A stretch of DNA of 64,000 nucleotides from Clostridium sartagoforme (GCF_004794105.1 NZ_SRYR01000002.1:124001-188000); one strand, 5' to 3'. Counted from the first letter of the stretch, positions 34,611 through 43,381 are shown. The notes: generated by a model from the sequence alone, not told the origin. Made by a program: numbers and translations.

Positions 34611-35945
34611 ATGTTAGAAACAATTAAATCAAAAGAATTAATTAATGAGAAATATATAACTGTGGACAAGGCTTTAAACTTAATTAAGAGTGGCGATGTA
34701 ATAGTTTCAGGATTAGGCTCTGCCGAACCAAAAGAAATCTTAAAAAATCTTCATAAGATATCAGATAGAGTTAATGATGTAACTGTAACTACTTGTCTAC
34801 CGATGGAAATGGCTGAATATTTTACTAATGCAAAATATAAGGATTCATTTAGAATGGATGGTTGGTTTTATACAGCAGCTATGAGAAAAGGGCAGAAAAA
34901 TGGGAATATATCCTTTATACCTAATCATCTTCATTTAGCAGCTACAAAGAGAATGGACCATAAAAAAACTAATATATATATGGGTACAGCAACTATTCCT
35001 GATAAACATGGATATTTATCATTATCTTTAAGTAATGTATATGAAAAAAGAATGATGGAAAAAGCAGATTTAGTAATATTGGAGATAAATAAGAATTATC
35101 CAAGAACCTTAGGAGATGTTGAAGTCCATATAAGTGATATAGATTACGTAGTTGAGACAGATTATGAGGTTCCAGAACTTCCAGATGTAGAACCTAACGA
35201 GAAAGATTTAATGATAGGAAGGTTTATAGCAGAAAGGATTAATGATGGAGATTGCATTCAACTTGGCATAGGGGGTATACCTAATGCGGTGGCAGCATCA
35301 TTAGGTGATAAAAAAGATTTAGGAATTCATACAGAAATGTTTACTACTGGAATGGTGAAATTAATTAAATCTGGAGTAGTGACTGGAAAGAAAAAGAATT
35401 TCTATAAGGGAAAACATATTGCAGCCTTTGCCCTTGGAACAAAGGAATTATATGATTTCTTAGATGATAATCCTTCTATAATGATGATGGATGGATATTG
35501 GACTAATGACCCATATGTTATAGGAAAAAATGATAATCAAGTATCTATTAATACTACAATAGAAATAGATCTAACAGGGCAATGTGCATCAGAATCAATA
35601 GGAGCAGTACAATTTAGCGGAACTGGAGGACAAGCAGATACTGCAATTGGAGCTCAAATGTCTAAAAATGGTCGATCATTTATTGCTTTATATTCTACAG
35701 CAATGGTAAAAAATAAGGAAACTGGAGTGAGAGAAGAAATTTCTAAAATAGTTCCTTTCTTAAAGCCAGGCGCTGCTGTAAGTTTATCAAGAAATGATGT
35801 AGATATGGTGGTAACAGAATATGGGGTTGCGGAGCTTAGAGGTACTACAGTTAGTGAAAGGGTTTATAAATTAATTGATATAGCACATCCGAAGTTTAAA
35901 GAAGAACTATTTATTAAGGCTAAGGAGCTAGGTTTAATTTATTGA
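34611..35945 (+). CDS. Acetyl-CoA hydrolase/transferase family CoA-transferase
   Basis: A 444-residue family I-type CoA-transferase related to 4-hydroxybutyrate and butyryl-CoA:acetate CoA-transferases. It should move CoA from acetyl-CoA to an imported carboxylic acid. The catalytic Glu is in LGIHTEMFTTGM (near residue 240), followed by QCASESIGAVQFSGTGGQAD and EYGVAELRGTTVSERV near the end. ATG 34611 is chosen because AGGAGG lies 6 nt before; the frame extends to 34566 through the hairpin repeat. It would activate the Liv cargo without ATP, balanced by Pta-AckA downstream. Confidence 0.88.
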   Translation: MLETIKSKELINEKYITVDKALNLIKSGDVIVSGLGSAEPKEILKNLHKISDRVNDVTVTTCLPMEMAEYFTNAKYKDSFRMDGWFYTAAMRKGQKNGNISFIPNHLHLAATKRMDHKKTNIYMGTATIPDKHGYLSLSLSNVYEKRMMEKADLVILEINKNYPRTLGDVEVHISDIDYVVETDYEVPELPDVEPNEKDLMIGRFIAERINDGDCIQLGIGGIPNAVAASLGDKKDLGIHTEMFTTGMVKLIKSGVVTGKKKNFYKGKHIAAFALGTKELYDFLDDNPSIMMMDGYWTNDPYVIGKNDNQVSINTTIEIDLTGQCASESIGAVQFSGTGGQADTAIGAQMSKNGRSFIALYSTAMVKNKETGVREEISKIVPFLKPGAAVSLSRNDVDMVVTEYGVAELRGTTVSERVYKLIDIAHPKFKEELFIKAKELGLIY

Positions 35946-35961
35946 AAGTAGAGGTGCAAAT

Positions 35962-36777
35962 ATGGCGTTTTTAAAATATAACAATAAGAATATATATTAT
36001 GAGGTTCATGGAGAAGGAACTCCACTGGTAATTTTAAATGGGATAATGATGTCTCACGGCAGTTGGCAAGTGTTTCTACCTGAGCTTTGTAAGGAAAACA
36101 AAGTAATTCTTTTAGATTTCTTAGATCAAGGAAAGTCCGATAAGATGGAAGAAAGCTATAAGCAAGATATTCAAGTTGAAGTACTAAAGGCAGTTATAGA
36201 TGAATTAAAACTAGATAAAATAAACCTTTTTGGAATTTCATATGGTGGAGAAGTTGCATTACAATTTGCTTTAAAATATGAAAGCTATCTTAACAAGCTT
36301 ATTTTATTTAATACTACAAGTTGCACAAATCCATGGTTACAAGATATAGGCAGAGGATGGATTAATGCAGCAGAAGATAGGAATAAAGAAGCCTTTTATA
36401 ATGTAACAATACCTATTATTTATTCGCCAGGGTTTTATACTAAGAATATAGATTGGATGAATAGAAGAAAAGATTTATTATACAAGGTATTTAATGAGGA
36501 ATTTTTAACTGCTATGATAAGATTAATAGGGAGTGCAGAAGGATATGATGTGAGAAATGATATTCATAATATAAAGGTAAACACTTTGATAGTAAGTAGT
36601 GAATATGATTTTGTTACACCAGTAAATGAACAAGAGTATATTAAAGAAAAGATAGAAAACTCTACTTATATATTGATTAAGGATTCTGGACATGCATCTA
36701 TGTATGAAAGACCAATAGAATTTCTAACTATATTAAAAGGGTATTTATCCATTGAGAATTACATGAAAATAGTATAA
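35962..36777 (+). CDS. Alpha/beta hydrolase
   Basis: A 271-residue alpha/beta-fold hydrolase with oxyanion region VILNGIMMSHGSW, nucleophile elbow FGISYGGEV (Ser near residue 94), acid in SSEYDFVTP and His in DSGHASMYERP, all in canonical order. No signal peptide, so it is cytoplasmic. Substrate unknown; within this island it could hydrolyse an ester, a hydroxyacid oligomer or an acyl-CoA. AGAGGTGC precedes the ATG. It lies 16 nt after the CoA-transferase gene. Confidence 0.85.
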   Translation: MAFLKYNNKNIYYEVHGEGTPLVILNGIMMSHGSWQVFLPELCKENKVILLDFLDQGKSDKMEESYKQDIQVEVLKAVIDELKLDKINLFGISYGGEVALQFALKYESYLNKLILFNTTSCTNPWLQDIGRGWINAAEDRNKEAFYNVTIPIIYSPGFYTKNIDWMNRRKDLLYKVFNEEFLTAMIRLIGSAEGYDVRNDIHNIKVNTLIVSSEYDFVTPVNEQEYIKEKIENSTYILIKDSGHASMYERPIEFLTILKGYLSIENYMKIV

Positions 36778-36841
36778 AATAACAATTGGAAAATGTAAGG
36801 AGTTACTTGCTTATAAAATGCAAAATAAAGGAGACAATGGT

Positions 36842-37417
36842 ATGAAGTATAATAATGAAACAAGTGAAAAAATAATGAAGGTATCCTTAAAGTTATTTTC
36901 TGAGCAGGGATACTATCCAACAACAACAAAACAAATTGCAGAAGAAGCTGGAGTTAATGAATTAACTATATTTAGACATTTTGGATCTAAGAGTAATTTA
37001 TTCCAGGTAACTACAGAGCATTATGTAATTGATTCTAGAGTAGATTATATATTAAATGATATAGAAGATTTAAGTTTTGAAGAAGGAATGTTATTAATAG
37101 CAAATAGAATATATAAGCTATTTATTCAAAATACAAAGCTTTATAAGGTTCAAATGAAATTATCTGATAATGAGCAAGGCTTTGTGAAACTTAAATTATC
37201 AAGAAAAATAATTAGCATCTTAATAGAATATTTTAATGAGCTTAAAGAAAGAAAAGTAATAGAGGGTGAGCCAGAAATAATGGCTGTAACTTTGGTAAAC
37301 AGCCTTTTAGGTGCATTTACTGTAGAAATATTAGGAGATAATACAGTAAGTGATTTAAAGTGGGAAGATATAGTAAAAGAGCATACAAGACAATTTGTAT
37401 CGATATATAAGTTATAA
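36842..37417 (+). CDS. TetR-family regulator of the island
   Basis: A 191-residue repressor-like protein with an N-terminal TetR helix-turn-helix (IMKVSLKLFSEQGY, then TTKQIAEEAGVNELTIFRHF) and a C-terminal ligand domain without recognised family. ATG 36842 is supported by AAAGGAG 8 nt upstream; an ATG 24 nt earlier lacks spacing. Both flanking transcription units carry the TGAAAGTAA-NN-ACTTACA dyad, making it the natural binder. By analogy with FadR/PhaR-like TetR proteins the inducer could be an acyl-CoA; that is inference. A strong terminator follows. Confidence 0.85.
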   Translation: MKYNNETSEKIMKVSLKLFSEQGYYPTTTKQIAEEAGVNELTIFRHFGSKSNLFQVTTEHYVIDSRVDYILNDIEDLSFEEGMLLIANRIYKLFIQNTKLYKVQMKLSDNEQGFVKLKLSRKIISILIEYFNELKERKVIEGEPEIMAVTLVNSLLGAFTVEILGDNTVSDLKWEDIVKEHTRQFVSIYKL

Positions 37418-37515
37418 AAAAGATTAGATATTTTATTAAGTTGTATTTCGCATTTAAAATATATAAGGTATGAAGGTATTTTAACAACTTATACAAAAAT
37501 TAAAGAATAGGAACT

Positions 37516-37560
37516 AATTAATCTTATTTCATTAAGAAAATGAAAAAGATTAATTTTTTT
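37516..37560 (+). terminator. Terminator after the tetR gene
   Basis: AATTAATCTT-A-TTTCATT-AAGAA-AATGAAA-AAGATTAATT with one bulge gives a 17-bp stem, ending in seven T to 37560. It separates the tetR unit from the fabG unit. Confidence 0.85.
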
Positions 37561-37588
37561 AACAAATATGAAAGTAAGTACTTACAAT
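37559..37588 (+). promoter_or_regulatory. Promoter and operator of the fabG-maoC-pta-ackA unit
   Basis: TTAACA (37559-37564), 18-bp spacer, TACAAT (37583-37588). The spacer contains the perfect palindrome GTAAGTACTTAC (37574-37585) within TGAAAGTAAGTACTTACAA. It is nearly identical with 28808-28827. Confidence 0.7.
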
Positions 37589-37604
37589 TGAAAGGAGAAG
37601 AATA

Positions 37605-38327
37605 ATGTTAAGATTGAAAAATAAAGTTGCCATAGTTACAGGAGCATCTCAAGGAATCGGAAGATGTATTGCAGAAACCTTTGCGAGAGAAGGGGCTAAG
37701 GTAGTAGCAGTTGATATGAATAAATTACCTTATGAAAATAGTAATATATATGGATATGAGGTAAACGTTACCGATAGAGTGGGTATAAAGGTGTTTTTCG
37801 AAAGTATAATTGAAAAGTTTGGGAAAGTAGACATTTTAGTAAATAATGCAGGAATAACTAGAGATGCATTAATTCAAAAGATGACTGAAGAAATGTGGGA
37901 CTTAGTAATAAATGTTAACTTAAAGGGGTTGTTTAATATAGCCCAATTAGTTGGGCCTCAGATGATGGAAAATGGAGAAGGTTCAATAATAAATATTGCC
38001 TCTGTAGTTGGAGAATTTGGAAATGTAGGACAAACTAACTATGCTGCAACAAAGGCAGGGGTAATAGGTATGACAAAAACTTGGGCAAAAGAATTTGCAA
38101 GAAAGGGTGCTAAAGTCAGAGTTAATTCAGTAGCACCAGGATATATAAATACAGAAATGATGAAAACTGTACCAGAAAAAGTATTAGAGAATATGAGAGC
38201 TAAAACTATGATTGGAAGACTTGGAGAACCAGAAGAAATTGCAAATGCAGTTTTATTCTTAGCCAGTGATGAATCATCATATATAACTGGCCATAATTTA
38301 TCTGTTAATGGTGGAATGAGATTATAG
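37605..38327 (+). CDS. fabG: FabG-like 3-ketoacyl reductase / 3-hydroxyacyl dehydrogenase
   Basis: A 240-residue classical short-chain dehydrogenase. The cofactor loop is TGASQGIGRC, NNAG is near residue 85, and the catalytic Ser and Tyr-x-x-x-Lys are in INIASVVGEFGNVGQTNYAATKAG. The acidic VDMN after the second strand suggests NAD rather than NADP, which would fit an oxidative role. Housekeeping fabG normally lies among fab genes; here it is with MaoC, Pta and AckA. It probably interconverts an (R)-3-hydroxyacyl and 3-ketoacyl thioester. AAAGGAGAAG precedes the ATG. Confidence 0.88.
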   Translation: MLRLKNKVAIVTGASQGIGRCIAETFAREGAKVVAVDMNKLPYENSNIYGYEVNVTDRVGIKVFFESIIEKFGKVDILVNNAGITRDALIQKMTEEMWDLVINVNLKGLFNIAQLVGPQMMENGEGSIINIASVVGEFGNVGQTNYAATKAGVIGMTKTWAKEFARKGAKVRVNSVAPGYINTEMMKTVPEKVLENMRAKTMIGRLGEPEEIANAVLFLASDESSYITGHNLSVNGGMRL

Positions 38328-38336
38328 GAGGATATT

Positions 38337-38753
38337 ATGAGAGGGAGAACAATAAAGGAAATAAATTTAGGGGATAAATCAAGTTATAGTAGAACTGTAT
38401 CAGAGGCTGACGTAGTTTTATTTGGAGGGGTAAGTGGAGACTTAAATCCAGCACATTTTAATGAGGAGTATTCAAAGGAAACTATGTTTAAGGGAAGAAT
38501 AGCTCATGGAATGTTATCTGCAAGTTATATTTCAACTGTTCTTGGAATGCAGCTTCCAGGTCCAGGAACAATATATCTTTCACAAGAATTAAAATTCACA
38601 GCTCCTGTAAAATTTGGTGATACTATAACGGCTACAGCTGAGGTTATAGAAAGAATAGAAGAGAAAAATAGAATAACCCTTGAAACAATTTGTATAAATC
38701 AAAGAGGGGAAGTTGTAGTTAAAGGTAAAGCGGTAGTGATGCCTCCAAGATAA
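38337..38753 (+). CDS. MaoC/PhaJ-like (R)-specific enoyl-CoA hydratase
   Basis: A 138-residue hot-dog-fold hydratase. The hydratase-2 signature is GDLNPAHFNEEYSKETMFKG, followed by RIAHGMLSAS, with the catalytic Asp and His five residues apart as in PhaJ. By family it hydrates 2-enoyl-CoA to (R)-3-hydroxyacyl-CoA, or the reverse, matching the stereochemistry used by FabG-type enzymes. AGGAGG precedes the ATG; it is 9 nt after fabG. Confidence 0.9.
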   Translation: MRGRTIKEINLGDKSSYSRTVSEADVVLFGGVSGDLNPAHFNEEYSKETMFKGRIAHGMLSASYISTVLGMQLPGPGTIYLSQELKFTAPVKFGDTITATAEVIERIEEKNRITLETICINQRGEVVVKGKAVVMPPR

Positions 38754-38780
38754 GATTTGAAAAGCAAAGGGGAAATATAA

Positions 38781-39779
38781 ATGGAGCTATTAAATAGTAT
38801 TTGGGATTTAGCTAAAAAAGACATAAAAAGAATAGTACTTCCAGAGGGAGAAGAAAGAAGAACTATAGAAGCAGCTAGAAAAATAAAAGATTTAGGATTA
38901 GCTCATCCTATATTAATAGGAAATAAGGAAAAAATTATACATGAGATTAAAAGTTTGAATTTAGAATTTGAGGATATTGAGATAATTGATTCAAATACTT
39001 CGAGGAATATAGATAAGTATGTAGATAAGTTTTATGAATTAAGAAAAAATAAGGGTGTAACTATAGAGAAAGCTAAACAAATAGTTAAAGATCCAATGTA
39101 TTTTGCAACTGTAATGCTAAAGTGTAATGATGCAGATGGGCTTGTATCAGGGGCAGTTCATACTACAGGAGATTTATTGAGACCTGGTCTTCAAGTAGTT
39201 AAGGCAGCAAAAGGAGCGTCTGTAGTATCAAGCTTTTTTATAATGGGAGTTCCAACTTCAAATTATGGAGAAGAGGGAATGCTTCTATTTGCAGATTGCG
39301 CTGTAAATCCTAATCCAAGTTATGAGCAGTTAGCAGAAATAGCAATCACTACTGCTGATACAGCTAAAAAAGTATGTAAAATAGAGCCTAGAGTCGCTAT
39401 GCTTAGCTTTTCTACTATGGGTTCAGCAGATCATGATACAGTAGAAAAAGTGAGAATGGCTACAGAATTAGCTAAGAAGTTAAGACCAGATTTACTGATA
39501 GATGGAGAAATGCAATTAGATGCTGCAATAGTAGAGAGTGTTGCTAAGCAAAAGGCTCCTAATAGTAATATTGCGGGAAAAGCAAATATATTAATATTTC
39601 CGGATTTACAATCAGGGAATATAGGATATAAGCTTGTACAAAGGTTTGCCAATGCTGAAGCTGTAGGACCTATATGTCAAGGTTTTGATAAGCCTATTAA
39701 TGATCTTTCTAGAGGATGTTCTGTAGAAGATATAATTAATGTAGTAGCAGTAACAGCAGTACAAGCACAGAATAATTAA
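38781..39779 (+). CDS. pta: Phosphate acetyltransferase (or related phosphotransacylase)
   Basis: A 332-residue phosphotransacylase converting acetyl-CoA plus phosphate to acetyl phosphate. VLPEGEERRTIEAA, NDADGLVSGAVHTTGDLLRP, LSFSTMGSADHD, DGEMQLDAAI and GPICQGFDKPINDLSRGC match Pta more than Ptb. No N-terminal DRTGG/regulatory domain, as usual in clostridia. It starts 27 nt after maoC and 15 nt before ackA, so energy conservation is wired into this inducible unit. Whether this is the only pta in the genome is unknown. Confidence 0.93.
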   Translation: MELLNSIWDLAKKDIKRIVLPEGEERRTIEAARKIKDLGLAHPILIGNKEKIIHEIKSLNLEFEDIEIIDSNTSRNIDKYVDKFYELRKNKGVTIEKAKQIVKDPMYFATVMLKCNDADGLVSGAVHTTGDLLRPGLQVVKAAKGASVVSSFFIMGVPTSNYGEEGMLLFADCAVNPNPSYEQLAEIAITTADTAKKVCKIEPRVAMLSFSTMGSADHDTVEKVRMATELAKKLRPDLLIDGEMQLDAAIVESVAKQKAPNSNIAGKANILIFPDLQSGNIGYKLVQRFANAEAVGPICQGFDKPINDLSRGCSVEDIINVVAVTAVQAQNN

Positions 39780-39794
39780 AAAGGGGATTCATAG

Positions 39795-40994
39795 ATGAAG
39801 GTACTTGTAATAAATTGTGGAAGCTCCTCATTAAAGTATCAAGTAATAAATATGAATACTTATGAAGTTATGTGCCAAGGCATATTTGAAAGAATTGGAC
39901 TAGAGGACTCTGTATTAACTCATAAGAATTCGCTTAAAGGAAAGTATGTAGTAAAGGGGAATTTTTCAAATCATAAAGATGCTATTAACTTAGTTTTAGA
40001 AACATTATCAGATAAAAAGTATGGTGTAGTTAATGATATAAATGAAATTTATGCAGTAGGGCATAGAGTAGTTCATGGAGGAGAAAAGTACTCAAAATCA
40101 GTACTTATAGATGAAGAAGTTTTAAGTTATTTAGAGGAATGTGTTAAGCTTGCACCAATTCATAATCCTCCAAACATAATAGGAATACGAGTTTGTAGTG
40201 AATTAATGCCCAATATTCCTATGATAGCAGTGTTTGATACTGCATTTCATCAAACTATCCCAGAGGTAGCATACATTTATCCTATTGAATACAGTTTATA
40301 TGAGAACTATGGAATAAGAAAATATGGATTTCATGGTACTTCACATAAATATGTGACACAAAAGCTAGGTGAAGTATTAAATAGAGATATTAAAGAAATG
40401 AAAATAATAAGCTGCCATTTAGGCAATGGAGCAAGCATTTGTGCAATAAAAGGGGGAGTATCTATAGATACATCTATGGGATTTACCCCTCTTGCTGGAA
40501 TAGCTATGGGAACTAGATCAGGTAATATTGATCCATCAATTTCTACTTTCTTAATTGAAGAATGTGGATATACAGCTGAAGAAGCAAATGAAACTCTTAA
40601 TAAAAAGTCAGGAGTACTCGGAATATCTGGTGTTAGCTCTGATTTTAGAGATATAGAGAAGGCTGCCTTAGAAGGAAATAAAAGAGCTAAACTAGCATTA
40701 GATATATTTTATTATAGAATAAGGGGACAAATAGCTGCTTATGCTGCACATATGGGTGGAGTAGTAGATGCTATTATTTTTACAGCTGGTATTGGTGAAA
40801 ATTCAAGCATAACAAGAAAAGCTTGTTTAGAAGGAATGAATTTTCTAGGAATAGATATTGATAATAATCGTAATAATGTAAGAGGAGAGATAGGTGAAAT
40901 AAGTGCTGAAGCTTCAAAGGTTAAGGTATTTGTTATTCCAACTAACGAAGAACTAATGATTGCAAAGGAAACACTGGAAGTTATTTTAGCCTAA
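39795..40994 (+). CDS. ackA: Acetate kinase
   Basis: A 399-residue ASKHA-fold kinase making ATP and acetate from acetyl phosphate. [15 protein letters not shown] at the start, [42 protein letters not shown] and [13 protein letters not shown] are the acetate kinase signatures; the length excludes butyrate kinase (about 355). AAAAAGGGG precedes the ATG. Last gene of the island; copy 2 of the hairpin module begins within the stop codon. Confidence 0.96.
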   Translation: MKVLVINCGSSSLKYQVINMNTYEVMCQGIFERIGLEDSVLTHKNSLKGKYVVKGNFSNHKDAINLVLETLSDKKYGVVNDINEIYAVGHRVVHGGEKYSKSVLIDEEVLSYLEECVKLAPIHNPPNIIGIRVCSELMPNIPMIAVFDTAFHQTIPEVAYIYPIEYSLYENYGIRKYGFHGTSHKYVTQKLGEVLNRDIKEMKIISCHLGNGASICAIKGGVSIDTSMGFTPLAGIAMGTRSGNIDPSISTFLIEECGYTAEEANETLNKKSGVLGISGVSSDFRDIEKAALEGNKRAKLALDIFYYRIRGQIAAYAAHMGGVVDAIIFTAGIGENSSITRKACLEGMNFLGIDIDNNRNNVRGEIGEISAEASKVKVFVIPTNEELMIAKETLEVILA

Positions 40995-41069
40995 GACTTG
41001 TTACTATGTTCTACTAAGTCTCCGTAACAATCTCCAAGTCGACGTTACGCAGAAAATAGTAACAACTCT
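40994..41069 (+). repeat. Operon-end hairpin module, copy 2
   Basis: AGACTTGTTACTAT (40994-41007) pairs with ATAGTAACAACTCT (41056-41069) with one mismatch. The loop AGTCTCCGTAACAATCTCC then AAGTCGACGTTACGCAGAA is nearly that of copy 1. A CTCAG-stem terminator follows after 40 nt. Confidence 0.7.
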
Positions 41070-41108
41070 AATGTCAAATAACTTAAGATTGGCTAGATAC
41101 TAAAGGAT

Positions 41109-41137
41109 GAAACTCAGCTAGCTGAGTTTCTTTTTTT
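41109..41137 (+). terminator. Terminator of the ackA operon
   Basis: GAAACTCAG-CTAG-CTGAGTTTC followed by seven T. Confidence 0.88.
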
Positions 41138-41404
41138 ATTATTGTAATTTGGGATAAATTACTTCTGTAATTGTTAATTATTAATTGCTAACTGTCACAT
41201 CTTCTAAGTTTTTGTTAAGTAAAATATAGTATTAATTCCAAAAGAAAAGTAGGAGAAGATAATATAGTAGGGGATTGCTAATTTAGGGTTTATTAAGCAG
41301 CTGAGTTTTATTATAGAGATTTAACTATCAATATAAGATTAAAGTGGAGGATATATAATTTTTTATAGTATAAGAATGACTATGCTGAGGTTGTAATTTA
41401 ATTA

Positions 41405-41457
41405 TTTACTATCTGGTCAATAATTGCTATAATAATTATAGACCAGATGGTCTATAA
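41405..41457 (+). promoter_or_regulatory. Autoregulated tetR-antiporter promoter
   Basis: TTTACT (41405-41410), 17-bp spacer, TATAAT (41428-41433). Just downstream is the perfect dyad TTATAGACC-AGAT-GGTCTATAA (41436-41457), a classic TetR-type operator. ATCTGGTC at 41411-41418 is an extra inverted half-site to GACCAGAT at 41441-41448. Confidence 0.75.
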
Positions 41458-41475
41458 TTTGTAGGGGGGGAATAT

Positions 41476-42084
41476 ATGAAGAAAGAAAAGAAAACAGAAA
41501 TTACAAAAGAAAAGATTATTGTAGCAGCTATAGAAGAGTTTGGAACAAAAGGATATATTAATTCTTCTCTTAATAATATTTGCAATAATTTTAAAATCTC
41601 GAAAGGATTAATTTATCATAATTTTAAGAATAAAGATGATCTTTATCTAGTATGTGTTAGGAGATGTTTTTTAGAAGTTACTGAATACTTAAAGGCTCAA
41701 AATATAGGGAGTGATTTACATAGGTATATGGAATTAAGATTAAAGTTTTTTTCAAAATATCCACTTTACGCCCGTATCTTCTTTGAAGCAATTTTACAAA
41801 CACCATCAAAACTTATAAATGAAATAAAAGAAATAAAGAGTGATTTTGATGAATTAAATAAAAGCATCTATAGATCAGCTTTGCAGAATCTGACTTTACG
41901 TAATGATGTTACAGAGAAAGATGCTTTGGAGTATTATGAGATAATGCAAGAAATGTTTAATGGATATTTTAGTAGTTCAGCATATTCTAATTCAGACTTT
42001 ACAATTCTTATATCTGACCATGAAGAAAAGCTTAGAAAAATATTAAACTTTATGCTTTATGGAATAGCAAAGGAGGAAGAATAA
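41476..42084 (+). CDS. TetR-family regulator of the antiporter operon
   Basis: A 202-residue protein: Lys-rich start, helix-turn-helix (IIVAAIEEFGTKGY, LNNICNNFKISKGLIYHNFKNKDDLY), then an all-helical ligand domain unlike the TetR at 36842. The antiporter gene starts 2 nt after its stop, and a perfect 9-bp-arm dyad overlaps the start of transcription, so it most likely represses this two-gene operon. The ribosome site is GGGGGGG about 8 nt before the ATG. Inducer unknown. Confidence 0.87.
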   Translation: MKKEKKTEITKEKIIVAAIEEFGTKGYINSSLNNICNNFKISKGLIYHNFKNKDDLYLVCVRRCFLEVTEYLKAQNIGSDLHRYMELRLKFFSKYPLYARIFFEAILQTPSKLINEIKEIKSDFDELNKSIYRSALQNLTLRNDVTEKDALEYYEIMQEMFNGYFSSSAYSNSDFTILISDHEEKLRKILNFMLYGIAKEEE

Positions 42085-42086
42085 AT

Positions 42087-43319
42087 ATGATTTTTATTAG
42101 ATGGATTATTGCTATAATTATTGCTTTTTTAATAGGAAAATTAATATCAAAGGTAAAATTACCGTCTATATTAGGATGGTTAATTGCAGGTATGATATTA
42201 GGCCCCCACGCTCTTTCACTACTAGATAATTCAATATTAGAAGCAGGATGGTATGAAAATATTGTACGTATTTTGGAATGTGTTGTAGGGCTTATGATTG
42301 GAACAGAGCTTATTTGGAAAAAAATCAAAAAGTCAGGTAAGTCAATTATAGTTACAACTTTAACACAATCTCTAGGAACTTTCGCTTTGGTAACAGCTGT
42401 CTTCGGTATTGTATTTTATTTTGTTAATATTCCTACGTATCTTGCTTTCATCTTTGGAGGAATTGCATTAGCTACAGCACCAGCACCAGCCTTATCTGTT
42501 GTTAGAGAATTTAAAACAGATGGACCTGTTACTAAAACATTAATTCCTATGGCAGCACTAGATGACATGGTTGGTGTAGTTGTGTTCTTCACAACAATTG
42601 CTATTATTGCTGGAAAAGTTTCAGAACAAAGACTGCCAGCATACATGATTGCTTTGTTTATTTTACTTCCATTAGGTATTGGAGTGTTCACTGGGATTTT
42701 TGCAGGTATTTTCTTGATAAAAGAACGTAGATCATTCGAAACAATATCTATTCTTATAGTGATGATTTTAATTACTTCATTTATAGGATTTTTCTTTAAT
42801 AATTATATTATGACTAAGCCAATATTAAACTTTATGCTAATAGGCATGGCTTTTTCAGCTACCTTTTCTAATATGATAACAGAAGATAGACTTGAACAAA
42901 TAATGAGGGACTTCAATCCAATTCTAGGTATTTCAATGATAATAGTTATTTTAAATCTTGGGGCACCACTAGATTATCATTTGATTCTAGGTGCAGGAGT
43001 ATTTACTTTCATATATATTGTTTCTAGGGCTTTGGGTAAATACTTTGGTGCATTCTTTGGTGCAAGCATTACAAAGTCTCCTAAGAGTGTTAGAAATTAT
43101 TTAGGATTAACATTACTTCCACACTCCGGAGTATCCCTTGTATTTACAGGGATTGCAGTATCTGTTTTGGCAGGTCCAGATCCTAAATCTGCAGAAATTA
43201 TTCAAGGAACTATTGCAGCTGCAGCAGTTGTAAATGAGGTGATTGCTGTTATAGTTGCAAAGAAGGGATTTGAATGGGCAGGAGAGTTTGGAAAGAAGGA
43301 TATGAAGATAAATTCCTAG
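42087..43319 (+). CDS. CPA2-type cation/proton antiporter
   Basis: A 410-residue membrane protein with about twelve helices. It belongs to the monovalent cation:proton antiporter-2 (Kef/GerN) fold: SKVKLPSILGWLIAGMILGP at the start, ALATAPAPALSVVREF in helix five and ALDDMVGVVVFF with the ion-binding Asp pair. There is no C-terminal TrkA-N domain, so it resembles NapA/GerN Na+/H+ antiporters rather than Kef. AAAGGAGGAAG precedes the ATG. Coupling to a TetR repressor suggests an inducible role, either ion stress or efflux of an organic cation. Confidence 0.85.
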   Translation: MIFIRWIIAIIIAFLIGKLISKVKLPSILGWLIAGMILGPHALSLLDNSILEAGWYENIVRILECVVGLMIGTELIWKKIKKSGKSIIVTTLTQSLGTFALVTAVFGIVFYFVNIPTYLAFIFGGIALATAPAPALSVVREFKTDGPVTKTLIPMAALDDMVGVVVFFTTIAIIAGKVSEQRLPAYMIALFILLPLGIGVFTGIFAGIFLIKERRSFETISILIVMILITSFIGFFFNNYIMTKPILNFMLIGMAFSATFSNMITEDRLEQIMRDFNPILGISMIIVILNLGAPLDYHLILGAGVFTFIYIVSRALGKYFGAFFGASITKSPKSVRNYLGLTLLPHSGVSLVFTGIAVSVLAGPDPKSAEIIQGTIAAAAVVNEVIAVIVAKKGFEWAGEFGKKDMKINS

Positions 43320-43360
43320 TAAGCAATACTTAACTAATATAAAATAACTAATATAAAATT

Positions 43361-43381
43361 GGGCTGTGGAATAAACAGCCC
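43361..43381 (+). terminator. Terminator of the antiporter operon
   Basis: GGGCTGT-GGAATAA-ACAGCCC, coincident with the left end of the repeat at 43361-43514. Confidence 0.6.

Larger units (their letters stand above)
40995..41475. other. Spacer: hairpin module, terminator, palindrome repeat, tetR promoter
   Basis: After the module and terminator there is a GTAATTTG-GGA-TAAATTAC palindrome at 41143-41161 with a TTAATTG tail to about 41200. Then about 200 bases of unremarkable AT-rich DNA precede the promoter at 41405. Confidence 0.55.

Noticed and set aside
39795..40994. Butyrate kinase instead of acetate kinase
   Set aside because: Length near 400 and the [11 protein letters not shown] and HRVVHGG motifs fit AckA; butyrate kinases are about 355 residues and differ at these motifs.
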